Source of the DNA: Deltaproteobacteria bacterium
Lineage (GTDB): Bacteria; Desulfobacterota; Desulfobulbia; Desulfobulbales; Desulfurivibrionaceae
Reading direction: 5' to 3'
NCBI GenBank assembly: GCA_021847425.1
Contig: JAJZRF010000003.1
Coordinates: 1 to 64,000, forward strand
Length of the DNA: 64,000 nucleotides
How positions within the stretch are numbered: position 1 is the first letter of the stretch; each line of letters opens with the position of its first letter. Made by a program: the position numbers and the translations under genes. Positions 1 to 8,162 of the stretch are shown here, piece after piece. Under the pieces are notes generated by a model. That model did not search any database. It was not told the origin of the DNA and saw only the letters and a program-made list of their open reading frames with translations.

Positions 1-559
1 AATCGCGGTTGTCGAAAAAAAGCTGGGTCACGATATAATCCGCCCCGGCATCAACCTTGGCCTTGAGATAGTCCATTTCCAGCAGCCGGTTGGGGGTGGC
101 GGGGTGGCCCTCCGGAAAACCGGCAACACCTACGCCCATCCGGGGGAAATTCTCTTTGATAAAGGAGACCAGATCGGCGGCATGGGCAAACCCGTCCCGG
201 GGTTGGACGAAATCCGTCTGGCCCTTGGGAGGATCGCCGCGCAGGGCGAGGATATTTTCGACCCCGCTGGCACCATAATTGCGAAGAATCTCCCCTGTTT
301 CCGCCCGGTTGGAGCCGACGCAGGTAAGATGGGAGACAACGGTGAGGTTGGTCTCCTGCTGAATCCTGACGATCAGCTTGTGGGTCCGGTCCCGGGTCGA
401 GCCGCCCGCCCCGTAGGTCACGCTGACATAGGCGGGTTTCAGGGGCATCAGGTCGGAGATGTTGGCAAAAAGATTTTCCCAGCCCACCTCATCCTTGGGC
501 GGAAAAAATTCAAAACTGAAGGAAATCCGGTTGGTTTCAAGAATGTCTTTAACCAGCAT
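1..559 (-). CDS. metF: 5,10-methylenetetrahydrofolate reductase MetF (partial)
   Basis: The minus-strand reading frame starts at the ATG ending at 559 and runs off the left edge, giving about 186 N-terminal residues. The product reduces methylene-THF to methyl-THF for methionine synthesis. It shows the family's N-terminal FSFEFFPPK motif, then VTYGAGGSTRDRT, VSHLTCVG, NILALRGDPP and the AGFPEGHP stretch, all of the TIM-barrel flavoprotein. The FEFFPPK glutamate is the expected catalytic/FAD-site residue. The C-terminal third is outside the window. A GC-rich hairpin lies in the leader. Identification is firm; completeness cannot be judged. Confidence 0.93.
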   Translation of the reverse strand, partial: MLVKDILETNRISFSFEFFPPKDEVGWENLFANISDLMPLKPAYVSVTYGAGGSTRDRTHKLIVRIQQETNLTVVSHLTCVGSNRAETGEILRNYGASGVENILALRGDPPKGQTDFVQPRDGFAHAADLVSFIKENFPRMGVGVAGFPEGHPATPNRLLEMDYLKAKVDAGADYIVTQLFFDNRD

Positions 560-690
560 CGTATCTCTAACCCGTTGTTTTGGTGAAAATATTTCAAATA
601 CCTGAGAAAACACCTATCTACCAAATTTGCCCTCTGATTGCTCGAAAAATTCACGGCCACCGTGAAAAAATACGCGGTTGCCGGCAAATA

Positions 691-723
691 CACCGCCGGG
701 AATATCCAGCCGGACAGGCGGTG
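691..723. other. GC hairpin in the metF leader
   Basis: CACCGCC (691-697) and GGCGGTG (717-723) form a perfect 7 bp stem around a 19-nt loop. Read on the minus strand it lies about 130 nt upstream of metF and is followed by GCCGGCAACC. On the plus strand it lies just before the promoter of the pentapeptide gene. It could be a regulatory leader structure of metF, but it does not match a riboswitch class I can name with confidence. Confidence 0.35.
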
Positions 724-736
724 ATCTCATCTTGAC

Positions 737-764
737 TTGACAAAGTCCGGCCCAGGGTTGTAAT
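737..764 (+). promoter_or_regulatory. Sigma-70-type promoter of the pentapeptide gene
   Basis: TTGACA (737-742) and TGTAAT (759-764) are separated by 16 bp. Transcription would begin near 771 and give a leader of about 57 nt before the TTG start at 828. Confidence 0.6.
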
Positions 765-827
765 CAGATTCTGGTGAAAGATGGAAAGATTGCGCCATCA
801 GGAAGATGGCCGGGGGATCACGATACG

Positions 828-2774
828 TTGGCACATTCAATCAGAAAAACACCTGCGGCCGTCCTGCTGTTCTGCTCTCTGTGCATGGCCGCCTCTTCCC
901 GCCGGGCCGTTGCCTACACCCAAAAAGATCTTGAAACCCTGACCGCCACCAACCGTTGCGTGGAATGCGATCTCTCCGGGGCTGATCTGCGCCGGACAAA
1001 GCTTGCCAACGCTTATCTGGAACGGGCCAATCTCTCTAGGGCAAACCTGGAAGGGGTTAACCTGGAAGGGGCCAACCTCAAGGGGGTTGATTTTTCCGGG
1101 GCAAACCTGACAAACGCCGACCTGAAGGACGCTGATCTCTACAGGGCGGATCTCACCGGCGCCTTTCTCAAGGGGGCCAATCTTAGGGATGCCTCCCTTG
1201 CCAAGGGCATCCTTGATCGGGCAATCCTTGAGGGCGCCACCTACACCGCGCCGGAAAACGCCCTGAAAGAGCCGGAAAAACCCCTGCCGGAAACGGCTGT
1301 CGCCGCCACCCCGCCTCCGCTTCAGACGAAAACCGGACCGGAACCGGCTGCCGCTCCCCCATCTCCGATTCAGGAGCAGACCGTCCCGGCCGCGCCTGCT
1401 CCCCGACCTATCAAAAACGAAGAGGCGCAGACACCTCCCCCGGCTTCTCTCCCGGTTGCCGTTTCGCCCCCACCGGCAGTAACCCCTGCGTCGGCGTCTG
1501 TCGCTGCACCGCAGCCCACCCCGCCTCCTGCGGAAACTCCGCCGGCAGAGGGTGCAACCCCTCCGCCGGCCTCCTTGCCCGAGCCGGAGCCTGCGGCAAT
1601 GGCCACGGCGCCCATGGCGTCACCGGTCATGCACCCCGCGCCTGCCGAGGTGCCCCAAAAAGCACCCGCTCCCGCACCCACGGTGCCGGGGGCCACTCCG
1701 GAGGTGAGTCGGTTGGTCGCGGAGAACGCCTGCCCCGGCTGCAATCTGGCCGGAGCCGATCTTGTCGGCCTCAATCTGAACCGGGCGAATCTGGCCGGCA
1801 CCGACCTGAGCGGAGCCAATCTTGAAGGCGCAAGCCTCAAGACGGCAGACATGGCAAAAGCAAACCTCAGCCGGGCCAATCTCACGGGCGCCTCCCTTGC
1901 CGGGGCCGATCTTTACAAGGCCAACCTCAGCGGGGCAATCCTGTCCGGGACCGATCTTGAAGGGGCGTACCTGATAGGAACAATCCTGGAGACAGCGAGG
2001 CAAAAAGGCACCAAAAAGGATATTGATGCGTTCCTCGCCCAGTACCGGGACAAAACACCATCAACCCCCAAGAAAATAAATCCCCGGGAAAAAGAATGGA
2101 CACAGATGGGAAACTTATGGGGCTCCCCGTCCCAGACGATACAGACAACGCCAACCATGGGTGCTCCTGACCCGGAAGAAGAAACTGCAGCCACCGTTGC
2201 GCCGGAGCCGGGGCCCAGCCCGGCCCCGGCTCCGGCCATGTCAGAAGAACCCCCTGCCGCCCCTCCCATGCCCAGCGCCCCGGCAGAAGCGCAGGCCGCC
2301 GCCATAACGCCTCCGGCCACCAAAGCAGCACCGGCGGAGACGGTGCCGGCTGCGGCAGAGGTTGCCGTCGCGCCACCGGCCCAGCCGAATCCCCCAGCCG
2401 TGAGCAAAACTCCGGAGGAGGTCAAGACGCCTGCCCCCCCCAAGCCCACCGACCTGGAGAAGCTCCTGCAAACCAATTGCTGCGTGGAATGCGACCTTGC
2501 CGGCTTGGACCTCTCCGGGAAAAAACTTAAAGGGGCCTATCTGGAGCGGGGCAATCTCTCCGGCGCAAACCTGCGTGACGCCAACCTGGAAGGAGCCAAC
2601 CTCAAGGGGGCCAACCTCAGCGGAGCCAATCTGGAAAATGCCAATCTGGAAGGGGCGGATTTCTACAAGGCTGATCTGACTAACGCCAACCTCAAGGGCG
2701 CCAACCTCAAGGACGCATCAGGGCTGAAACAAACCGGCGCCCAACCGGGAAAAAACACGGACACCGGTTTATAA
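828..2774 (+). CDS. Secreted protein with three pentapeptide-repeat blocks and Pro/Ala-rich linkers
   Basis: The frame is open from a GTG at 774, but I choose TTG at 828: GGGGG at 812-816 precedes it and the N-terminus then reads as a signal peptide (basic start, hydrophobic AAVLLFCSLCMAA). The mature protein has three right-handed quadrilateral beta-helix blocks of A(D/N)LxG pentapeptides. Each is introduced by the same cap, N-x-C-x-x-C-(D/N)-L-(S/A)-G (NRCVECDLSG, NACPGCNLAG, NCCVECDLAG). Two linkers of roughly 150-200 residues, very rich in Pro, Ala and Glu, separate them. Pentapeptide proteins are often binding or scaffold proteins; no enzymatic domain is visible. The repeated CxxC caps suggest metal binding, disulfides or thiol chemistry. 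Function unknown. Confidence 0.85.
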   Translation: MAHSIRKTPAAVLLFCSLCMAASSRRAVAYTQKDLETLTATNRCVECDLSGADLRRTKLANAYLERANLSRANLEGVNLEGANLKGVDFSGANLTNADLKDADLYRADLTGAFLKGANLRDASLAKGILDRAILEGATYTAPENALKEPEKPLPETAVAATPPPLQTKTGPEPAAAPPSPIQEQTVPAAPAPRPIKNEEAQTPPPASLPVAVSPPPAVTPASASVAAPQPTPPPAETPPAEGATPPPASLPEPEPAAMATAPMASPVMHPAPAEVPQKAPAPAPTVPGATPEVSRLVAENACPGCNLAGADLVGLNLNRANLAGTDLSGANLEGASLKTADMAKANLSRANLTGASLAGADLYKANLSGAILSGTDLEGAYLIGTILETARQKGTKKDIDAFLAQYRDKTPSTPKKINPREKEWTQMGNLWGSPSQTIQTTPTMGAPDPEEETAATVAPEPGPSPAPAPAMSEEPPAAPPMPSAPAEAQAAAITPPATKAAPAETVPAAAEVAVAPPAQPNPPAVSKTPEEVKTPAPPKPTDLEKLLQTNCCVECDLAGLDLSGKKLKGAYLERGNLSGANLRDANLEGANLKGANLSGANLENANLEGADFYKADLTNANLKGANLKDASGLKQTGAQPGKNTDTGL

Positions 2775-2839
2775 GCCGCGGCAACAAGTCCGGCGCTAAC
2801 GGTCGGGAAAAAGAGGCAAAGCCCAGGGGGGAGGGGTTT

Positions 2840-3289
2840 TCACTTCGCCTTGTTGATCTTGATTTCCTTTTTTTTGCTCTTGGCGCTTTTCGGCAGGGTG
2901 ATGGTGAGCACACCCTTGTCGAACTTGGCTTCAATCTTCTCCTCCAGCACCTCCACCGGCAGCCGGAAAGATCGTTGAAACTCCCCGCTGTAGCGCTCCA
3001 GGGAATAATGGTGCTCGTCCTTTTCCTCTTTTTCCTTTTTCTTCTCGCCCTGAATGGTCAACAGGTTGCCGGAGAGGCTCAATTTGATGTCTTCCGGCTC
3101 AAGGCCGGGCAGTTCAGCCTTGACGATCAGCTTGTCCTTGGTTTCCGAAATGTCGGCCGTGGGCGCCCACCCCCTGGTGAAAGCGGCGGGTAATGGCCAG
3201 TCATCCAGAAACCGGTTCCACAGCCGGTCCATTTCGTTGCGTACGGTACTGAGCTCTGAAAACGGTTTCCTTGGAATAAGATCCATCAT
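2840..3289 (-). CDS. Hsp20/alpha-crystallin small heat-shock protein
   Basis: A 149-residue ATP-independent holdase chaperone that binds unfolding proteins in the cytoplasm. After a short N-terminal arm comes the alpha-crystallin domain (about residues 40-135), with PTADISET, the AELPGLEPEDI turn and GVLTITLPK near the end, followed by a Lys-rich tail. Length is typical of bacterial sHsps. The ATG at 3289 follows a strong AGGAGGT ribosome site. No CIRCE element or clear sigma-32 promoter is visible upstream, although an rpoH gene is present near 53 kb. It appears monocistronic. Confidence 0.93.
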   Translation of the reverse strand: MMDLIPRKPFSELSTVRNEMDRLWNRFLDDWPLPAAFTRGWAPTADISETKDKLIVKAELPGLEPEDIKLSLSGNLLTIQGEKKKEKEEKDEHHYSLERYSGEFQRSFRLPVEVLEEKIEAKFDKGVLTITLPKSAKSKKKEIKINKAK

Positions 3290-3373
3290 GGTGCACCTCC
3301 TGAGTTAAGTCCCCCCTGGACTTTAAGAGCCGTCCTTGCTGTTTAAACGGCATGATTATTTTGCGACAACGGC

Positions 3374-3796
3374 TTACTGAGTTTTTACCGGGCCGACCCC
3401 GTTGATGATTATCTTCTTCTCAAGAACCCGGACAAGGGCTTCTTCCAGATCCTCCATGGTAAACGGTTTTTCTATAAACTCATGCACCCCGAGCCGGAAG
3501 GCCTCGGAAATAACAGGTTCGGTCATGTAGGCCGTAAGCAGAATCTTCTTGAACGGGACATTGATGCGCTGCGCTCTTTTTAAAAATTCAAGTCCGTCCA
3601 TGCCTGGCAGACGGTAATCGGTGATGATGATATCGCAACCATTGCCCTTGATGATCTCCAGACCGTCTTCCCCTGTCTCAACCACCATGAGCGCGCAATT
3701 TTCATTGGCAAAAAACCGCCGCAGGGAATCCCGGACCCACTGATCATCCTCAACCAGCAACACCTTCATGCCCTGCAATCGCTCAAACAGATCCAT
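3374..3796 (-). CDS. Single-domain response regulator (CheY-like)
   Basis: A 140-residue receiver domain with the acidic pair EDD after the first strand, the phospho-acceptor Asp in IITDYRLPGMDG, the Thr of LLTAY and the Lys of EKPF. There is no output domain, so it must act by protein contact or as a phosphorelay intermediate. Its start overlaps the 3' end of the GAF-PAS kinase gene by 14 bp, which implies translational coupling and a cognate pair. The PVISEAF region and C-terminal tail are unremarkable. Confidence 0.93.
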   Translation of the reverse strand: MDLFERLQGMKVLLVEDDQWVRDSLRRFFANENCALMVVETGEDGLEIIKGNGCDIIITDYRLPGMDGLEFLKRAQRINVPFKKILLTAYMTEPVISEAFRLGVHEFIEKPFTMEDLEEALVRVLEKKIIINGVGPVKTQ

Positions 3797-5594
3797 CCCG
3801 CCCTCCTTGAGGGGCTGCCCCCTCCTGCTCCGGTTCAGCCGTCAGGGCAATGACAAATTCAGCGCCGCCCCAAGCGCTCTTTTCCACGGTCAGGGTGCCC
3901 AGGTGATCGTCGATGATCCGCTGGCACAGGCTCAGGCCTATGCCGGTCCCGTCACTCTTGGTGGTGTAAAACGGATCAAAAACCTTGTCCCGCAACCCTT
4001 CCGGAATTCCCGGCCCTGAATCGCCCACCCGGATCACCACCGCCTCATTTTCAAGAGCGGTGCGCACCGAGATCCTTTTTGCTTCGGCGTGGCGCAGGGC
4101 CTCTGCCGCATTGGTCAGCAGATTGAGCATGACCTGCTCAATGAGGCTGGCATCAAGACGGCAACGGGGCAGATCGGAGGCCAGCTCTTTTTCCAGCCCC
4201 ACCCCGTCTCTGCGCAAGGCGGCGGCGCACAGAGCAAGCGCGTTTTCCACCGGCTGATTGACATCAACCATCAATAGCTGCGGGTGGCCCGGCTTTGAAA
4301 AATCCATGACCCGCCGGATCACCGATTCTATTTTCCCGGAGGCGGCCTGTGCCTGGCGGATTATCTCGCCCACCGTTTCCAGGTTCTCCCCTCGGGCATG
4401 GATCTTGGCCAGCGTATCGAGATAGATGTTGATGCCGGACAAGGGGTTTCTGATCTCATGGGCAATGCCTGCGGCCACCCGGCCAAGGGAAGACATCTTG
4501 TCCTGCACCCGGACAATCTGCTCCAGTTCCCTGTTCCGGGTGATGTCGACCATGCTGACCAGCACCGTTTCCCGCCCCTGATACTCAATCCGGCTGGCCC
4601 GGCAGAACACCCATTTCATGACTTGGTTCCCGGCGTTTTTCTGCTGGGGATAAAAACGGAAGTCAACATCCACCGAGGCCGCCTCGCCACGGCTGACCAT
4701 GCCATAGGCACCCTTAACCTTTTCCAGATCATCGGGGTGAACCCCGGTGAAGGCGTCCGGCCGAAAATGGGCGGGAAGAGGCCCGAAAAGTCTTTTCTGT
4801 TCGGGGTTGCGATAGATGATGGCATCGTCCTGAATCAGGAGAATCCCGGCCAATGAATTTTCCACCAGCTCCCGGAACCTGTTTTCGGTATTGGCCCGCT
4901 GTGCCTCAAGCTCCATAAGATAGAGGGCCTGTCCCACATCCTGCGCTATCTCCCCGAACAGCCTCTGCTCCTCACGATCGTGCTCCCGGACCGCCGAGGA
5001 GGAAACGCTCAACAGGCCATAGACCTGGGCGTGGTGGCTCAGCCTGGCGGTAAAACAAACCCTGTCCGCGTCATCGTCCATCGCAAGGAAGCAACCCTGG
5101 CAGCGGGTTGCCGGATCGCTCACCACCAACCCCTTCCCAGCCAGGGCTTTTTTCGCACAGTCAGGAAAAATCCCCTTTTCCATCCCCTGCCGGACCCGGG
5201 AAAATTGCTCGCCCAAGCCGACTTCGGCGCAGGAGACCAGCGTCCCATCCCTGCCCACCAGAGCAAGCCAGGCGCTGAGATAATGGGCGTCATCCACCAG
5301 GATACGGCAGAGACCCAGAAGAAGCTCCTCCCGGCTCTGCCTCCCGGCCAACAACAGATGTATCCGGCGCACCGTCCGCACAACCAGGGCAAGATTTTCC
5401 TCCCGGGCCCTGCTTTTCCGCCGTTGCAGAAGCCAGAATCGAGTCGATACCCCGCCACCCCCCCCAAGCAGCAGGAGGAAGCTGGTTTGCAGGTAAAAAT
5501 CAAACCCGGAACGGCCACTCTCCAGCAGGGAGAAAAGGGACAGCAGCACGGCTCCCCCCAGAAAAGCCAGGATATTCAATATGCTTTTGCGCAT
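3783..5594 (-). CDS. Membrane-anchored GAF-PAS sensor histidine kinase
   Basis: 603 residues. Two hydrophobic segments (about 5-25 and 32-50) anchor the protein with no large periplasmic loop. A GAF-like domain (about 80-225) contains a CQGC pair and other cysteines; a PAS domain follows (about 240-352). The kinase core has the H-box AAGIAHEIRNPLSGI (His379), an N-box (NLLTNAAEAL) and G-boxes GDSGPGIP and GTGIGLSL. This is a NtrB-like architecture. The cysteines in the GAF domain could sense redox state, but this is inference. The gene lies 18 bp after the hybrid kinase and overlaps the receiver gene, so all three probably form one operon. Confidence 0.92.
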   Translation of the reverse strand: MRKSILNILAFLGGAVLLSLFSLLESGRSGFDFYLQTSFLLLLGGGGGVSTRFWLLQRRKSRAREENLALVVRTVRRIHLLLAGRQSREELLLGLCRILVDDAHYLSAWLALVGRDGTLVSCAEVGLGEQFSRVRQGMEKGIFPDCAKKALAGKGLVVSDPATRCQGCFLAMDDDADRVCFTARLSHHAQVYGLLSVSSSAVREHDREEQRLFGEIAQDVGQALYLMELEAQRANTENRFRELVENSLAGILLIQDDAIIYRNPEQKRLFGPLPAHFRPDAFTGVHPDDLEKVKGAYGMVSRGEAASVDVDFRFYPQQKNAGNQVMKWVFCRASRIEYQGRETVLVSMVDITRNRELEQIVRVQDKMSSLGRVAAGIAHEIRNPLSGINIYLDTLAKIHARGENLETVGEIIRQAQAASGKIESVIRRVMDFSKPGHPQLLMVDVNQPVENALALCAAALRRDGVGLEKELASDLPRCRLDASLIEQVMLNLLTNAAEALRHAEAKRISVRTALENEAVVIRVGDSGPGIPEGLRDKVFDPFYTTKSDGTGIGLSLCQRIIDDHLGTLTVEKSAWGGAEFVIALTAEPEQEGAAPQGGRDGSV

Positions 5595-5612
5595 CGGTTA
5601 AAAAAGATTTCC

Positions 5613-8054
5613 CTATTGTTCCGCATGTCCATCGGCATCAAGAACCCGCCGCACCACCTCGGCCAGCCTTGCGGTGCTCAAGGGTTTGAGCAGGTACTCA
5701 CGCACCCCCAGCTCCCGGGCTTCTCCCTCGGTAAGAATGTTGCTGTAGCCCGTGGTCAGAATGACCGGAATCCCGGGGCGCAAGGCCAGAATCTTTTCGG
5801 CAAGCTGAGCGCCGGTGATACCCGGCATGGTCAGATCGGTGATGACCAGATCAAAACCCTCAGGATCGGCGACAAACCGCGTCCAGGCCTCCCGGCTGTC
5901 GCCGCAGGCCTGGACCTGATACCCAAAGGCCCCAAGCGCCTGCTTCCCCAATTCGACCAAGGCAGGTTCGTCATCCACGAACAGGATGCGTTCCGTGCCG
6001 CGGGATAGCTGCTGGCCACCTCGGACACCGCCAACTTCCTCCACCTCCGTGATCCGGGGGAAGTAGAGATCAAAAACCGTTCCCTGGCCCGGAACACTCG
6101 CAACCTCGATCGCGCCCTGATGGCTTTTCACAATCCCATGCACCACGGCAAGCCCCATGCCGGTTCCTTCCCCCAACGATTTGGTGGTAAAAAACGGCTC
6201 GAAAATTCGCGCCGCCACATCCTGTTCCATCCCCTGCCCGGTGTCCCGCACCGCGAGATGGACATAGGCCCCGGGCCTGAGATCCGGGTTCAAGGCCGCG
6301 CGCGGCTCGTCAATCTCTTCGGGGGCAAGGGTAACCAGAAGGGTTCCCCCCTTGCCGTCCATGGCCTGGGAGGCGTTGATGCAGAGATTCATCAGCACCT
6401 GATGGATCTGCACCGGGTCAGCCAAGGCCCAACACGGCTGATCGCTTATTTCCTGCTTCATTTCCATGGTGCTGGGCAGGGAAGCCCTGAGCAGCTTCAT
6501 GGCCTCCTTGACTATGCTCCGCAGCTCAAGGGGTTCCCGCCTTGCCTCGCTGTGCCTGCTGAAGGTAAGAATCTGGGCCACCAGATCCCTGGCCCGCCTG
6601 CCGGCCTTGGTCACTTCGGCCAGCTTGGCATAGGCAGGGATGTCTTGATCCAGATCCATCATGGCCAGCTCCGTGTAGCCCATGACCGCGGCAAGGATGT
6701 TATTGAAATCATGGGCAATGCCGCCTGCCAGGGTGCCGATGGCCTCCATTTTCTGAGCCTGCAGGAGTTGGGACTCCAGTCTCTTCTGTTGACTGATATC
6801 CTTGGCGAAATGGGCGACGCCGCTTATCTTTTTCTGGTCCAGAGCATCCATGATCGGAGTGGCGGTCAGCAGAAAGGTCTTGTGCAGCTCGGGATGAAAA
6901 ATCTCCTGGCTGTAAGACCTGCAATCATGAAGATGCGGTGCGCAACCGGGACAGGGCTCGGGAATCCCTCGGAACACTTCGTAACAATACCGGCCGACCA
7001 GCTCTTCCGCTGTCTTTTGAAAAATACGGCAGGTCGCCTTGTTTACCCTGGTCAGGCGCAGGGAGGCATCCTGCAAGGTAACGATGTCATCCACCGCGTC
7101 GAAGGTCCGCTCCCACTCCCGCTGGGCCTCCCCCATCCGTTCTTCGGCAGAGCGGCGTTCCCGGATTTCCTCGTGGAGCTGCTCATTTTTCTGGGCAAGC
7201 TCCGTGGTGCGCGCCACCACCATTTTTTCCAGATGGTCACGATACCCCGCAAGCTTTTCTTCCGCGTCCTTGCGCTCGGTGATATCCTTGATGATCACGA
7301 TGGTTGTCCGCTGGCCCGCATCGACAATGGGCAGCAAGATCAGGGCAACCCGCCGTCCCTTCAGCAGCAGGACGGTCTCCTCGCCAATGGCCATGGGTCG
7401 CTCGCCGAGTCCGGCAAAAACATTTGCCACTTCCTGCCGGGCTTTTGCGGCAAAAAAATCAAAAAAATCAGTAGCAAGAATTTTTTCTTCCCGCGCACCC
7501 AGAAAGGCTGTCCCGGCGGCATTGACATACACGACCTTGCCTTCGACGGTGCACTCGACAATCCCCTCGCTGATGTTGCCAAGGACAACCTCGAAATGTT
7601 TTCTGGAACCCAACAGCTCCTTGGTGATTTCCCGCTGGTACACGTTTTCAATCCCGACAACCCTGGAAGAGGCCAACTCTTCCTTGTTGTCGCGGGCGGC
7701 AAGCACCAGGGAGATATGCTGCTCGATTTCCCTAAAAGGCCCCTTGGCGATGCAGACATTGGCCCCGAACGAGGCGCAGTCGATTTTTTCTTCCGCGACG
7801 ATGGCGGAGAGGATGACGATCCAGATCTTTTCCAGCCCCGGCATGGAACGCACGATCCGGCACAGCTTGTCGCCGCTGATATTGGGCATGACCAGATCCA
7901 CGAACATGATATCCGGCACAAAATCCGCCAGCAGGGCAAGGGCGGTCAGACTGTCAGGCGCGGTCTTCACCTCGTAGCCTTTTTTGCCGAGGAAATTGCT
8001 CATGAGCCGCAGCATCAGCGGCTGATTGTCCACTACCAGAATTTTTCCCTGCAT
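5613..8054 (-). CDS. Hybrid sensor kinase: REC-PAS-PAS-HisKA-HATPase-REC
   Basis: A soluble kinase of about 813 residues from the ATG at 8054; a TTG four codons upstream is also in frame. It begins with a receiver domain (Asp in FVDLVMP) lacking the usual Thr/Lys neighbourhood. It continues with a PAS domain, a coiled coil, a second PAS carrying a Cys cluster (CYEVF, PCPGC, HDC) and a HisKA H-box GGIAHDFNNILAAV. An ATPase domain (NLCINASQAM, DTGQGM, GTGMGLAV) and a C-terminal receiver (ITDLTMPG, KPLS) complete it. Receivers at both ends suggest signal input from another kinase and onward phosphorelay. It lies upstream of the GAF-PAS kinase and receiver genes and has its own probable promoter. 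Confidence 0.92.
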   Translation of the reverse strand: MQGKILVVDNQPLMLRLMSNFLGKKGYEVKTAPDSLTALALLADFVPDIMFVDLVMPNISGDKLCRIVRSMPGLEKIWIVILSAIVAEEKIDCASFGANVCIAKGPFREIEQHISLVLAARDNKEELASSRVVGIENVYQREITKELLGSRKHFEVVLGNISEGIVECTVEGKVVYVNAAGTAFLGAREEKILATDFFDFFAAKARQEVANVFAGLGERPMAIGEETVLLLKGRRVALILLPIVDAGQRTTIVIIKDITERKDAEEKLAGYRDHLEKMVVARTTELAQKNEQLHEEIRERRSAEERMGEAQREWERTFDAVDDIVTLQDASLRLTRVNKATCRIFQKTAEELVGRYCYEVFRGIPEPCPGCAPHLHDCRSYSQEIFHPELHKTFLLTATPIMDALDQKKISGVAHFAKDISQQKRLESQLLQAQKMEAIGTLAGGIAHDFNNILAAVMGYTELAMMDLDQDIPAYAKLAEVTKAGRRARDLVAQILTFSRHSEARREPLELRSIVKEAMKLLRASLPSTMEMKQEISDQPCWALADPVQIHQVLMNLCINASQAMDGKGGTLLVTLAPEEIDEPRAALNPDLRPGAYVHLAVRDTGQGMEQDVAARIFEPFFTTKSLGEGTGMGLAVVHGIVKSHQGAIEVASVPGQGTVFDLYFPRITEVEEVGGVRGGQQLSRGTERILFVDDEPALVELGKQALGAFGYQVQACGDSREAWTRFVADPEGFDLVITDLTMPGITGAQLAEKILALRPGIPVILTTGYSNILTEGEARELGVREYLLKPLSTARLAEVVRRVLDADGHAEQ

Positions 8055-8130
8055 GGTGGTCCCCAAAAATCCGTTGCCGGGGCTCTTGCCTCCCAGCCCC
8101 GGGTGTGCACCTGTGCCTCGCCTTTTCTAG

Positions 8131-8139
8131 ATTATAGCA
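8131..8139 (-). promoter_or_regulatory. Extended -10 promoter for the hybrid kinase operon
   Basis: On the minus strand the sequence reads TGCTATAAT, a perfect extended -10 element with no good -35. The leader of about 70 nt contains a perfect 8 bp hairpin, CCGGGGCT (8077-8084) with AGCCCCGG (8095-8102). Confidence 0.5.
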
Positions 8140-8162
8140 TATCTTGCCCCGCCGCCCTGCGG

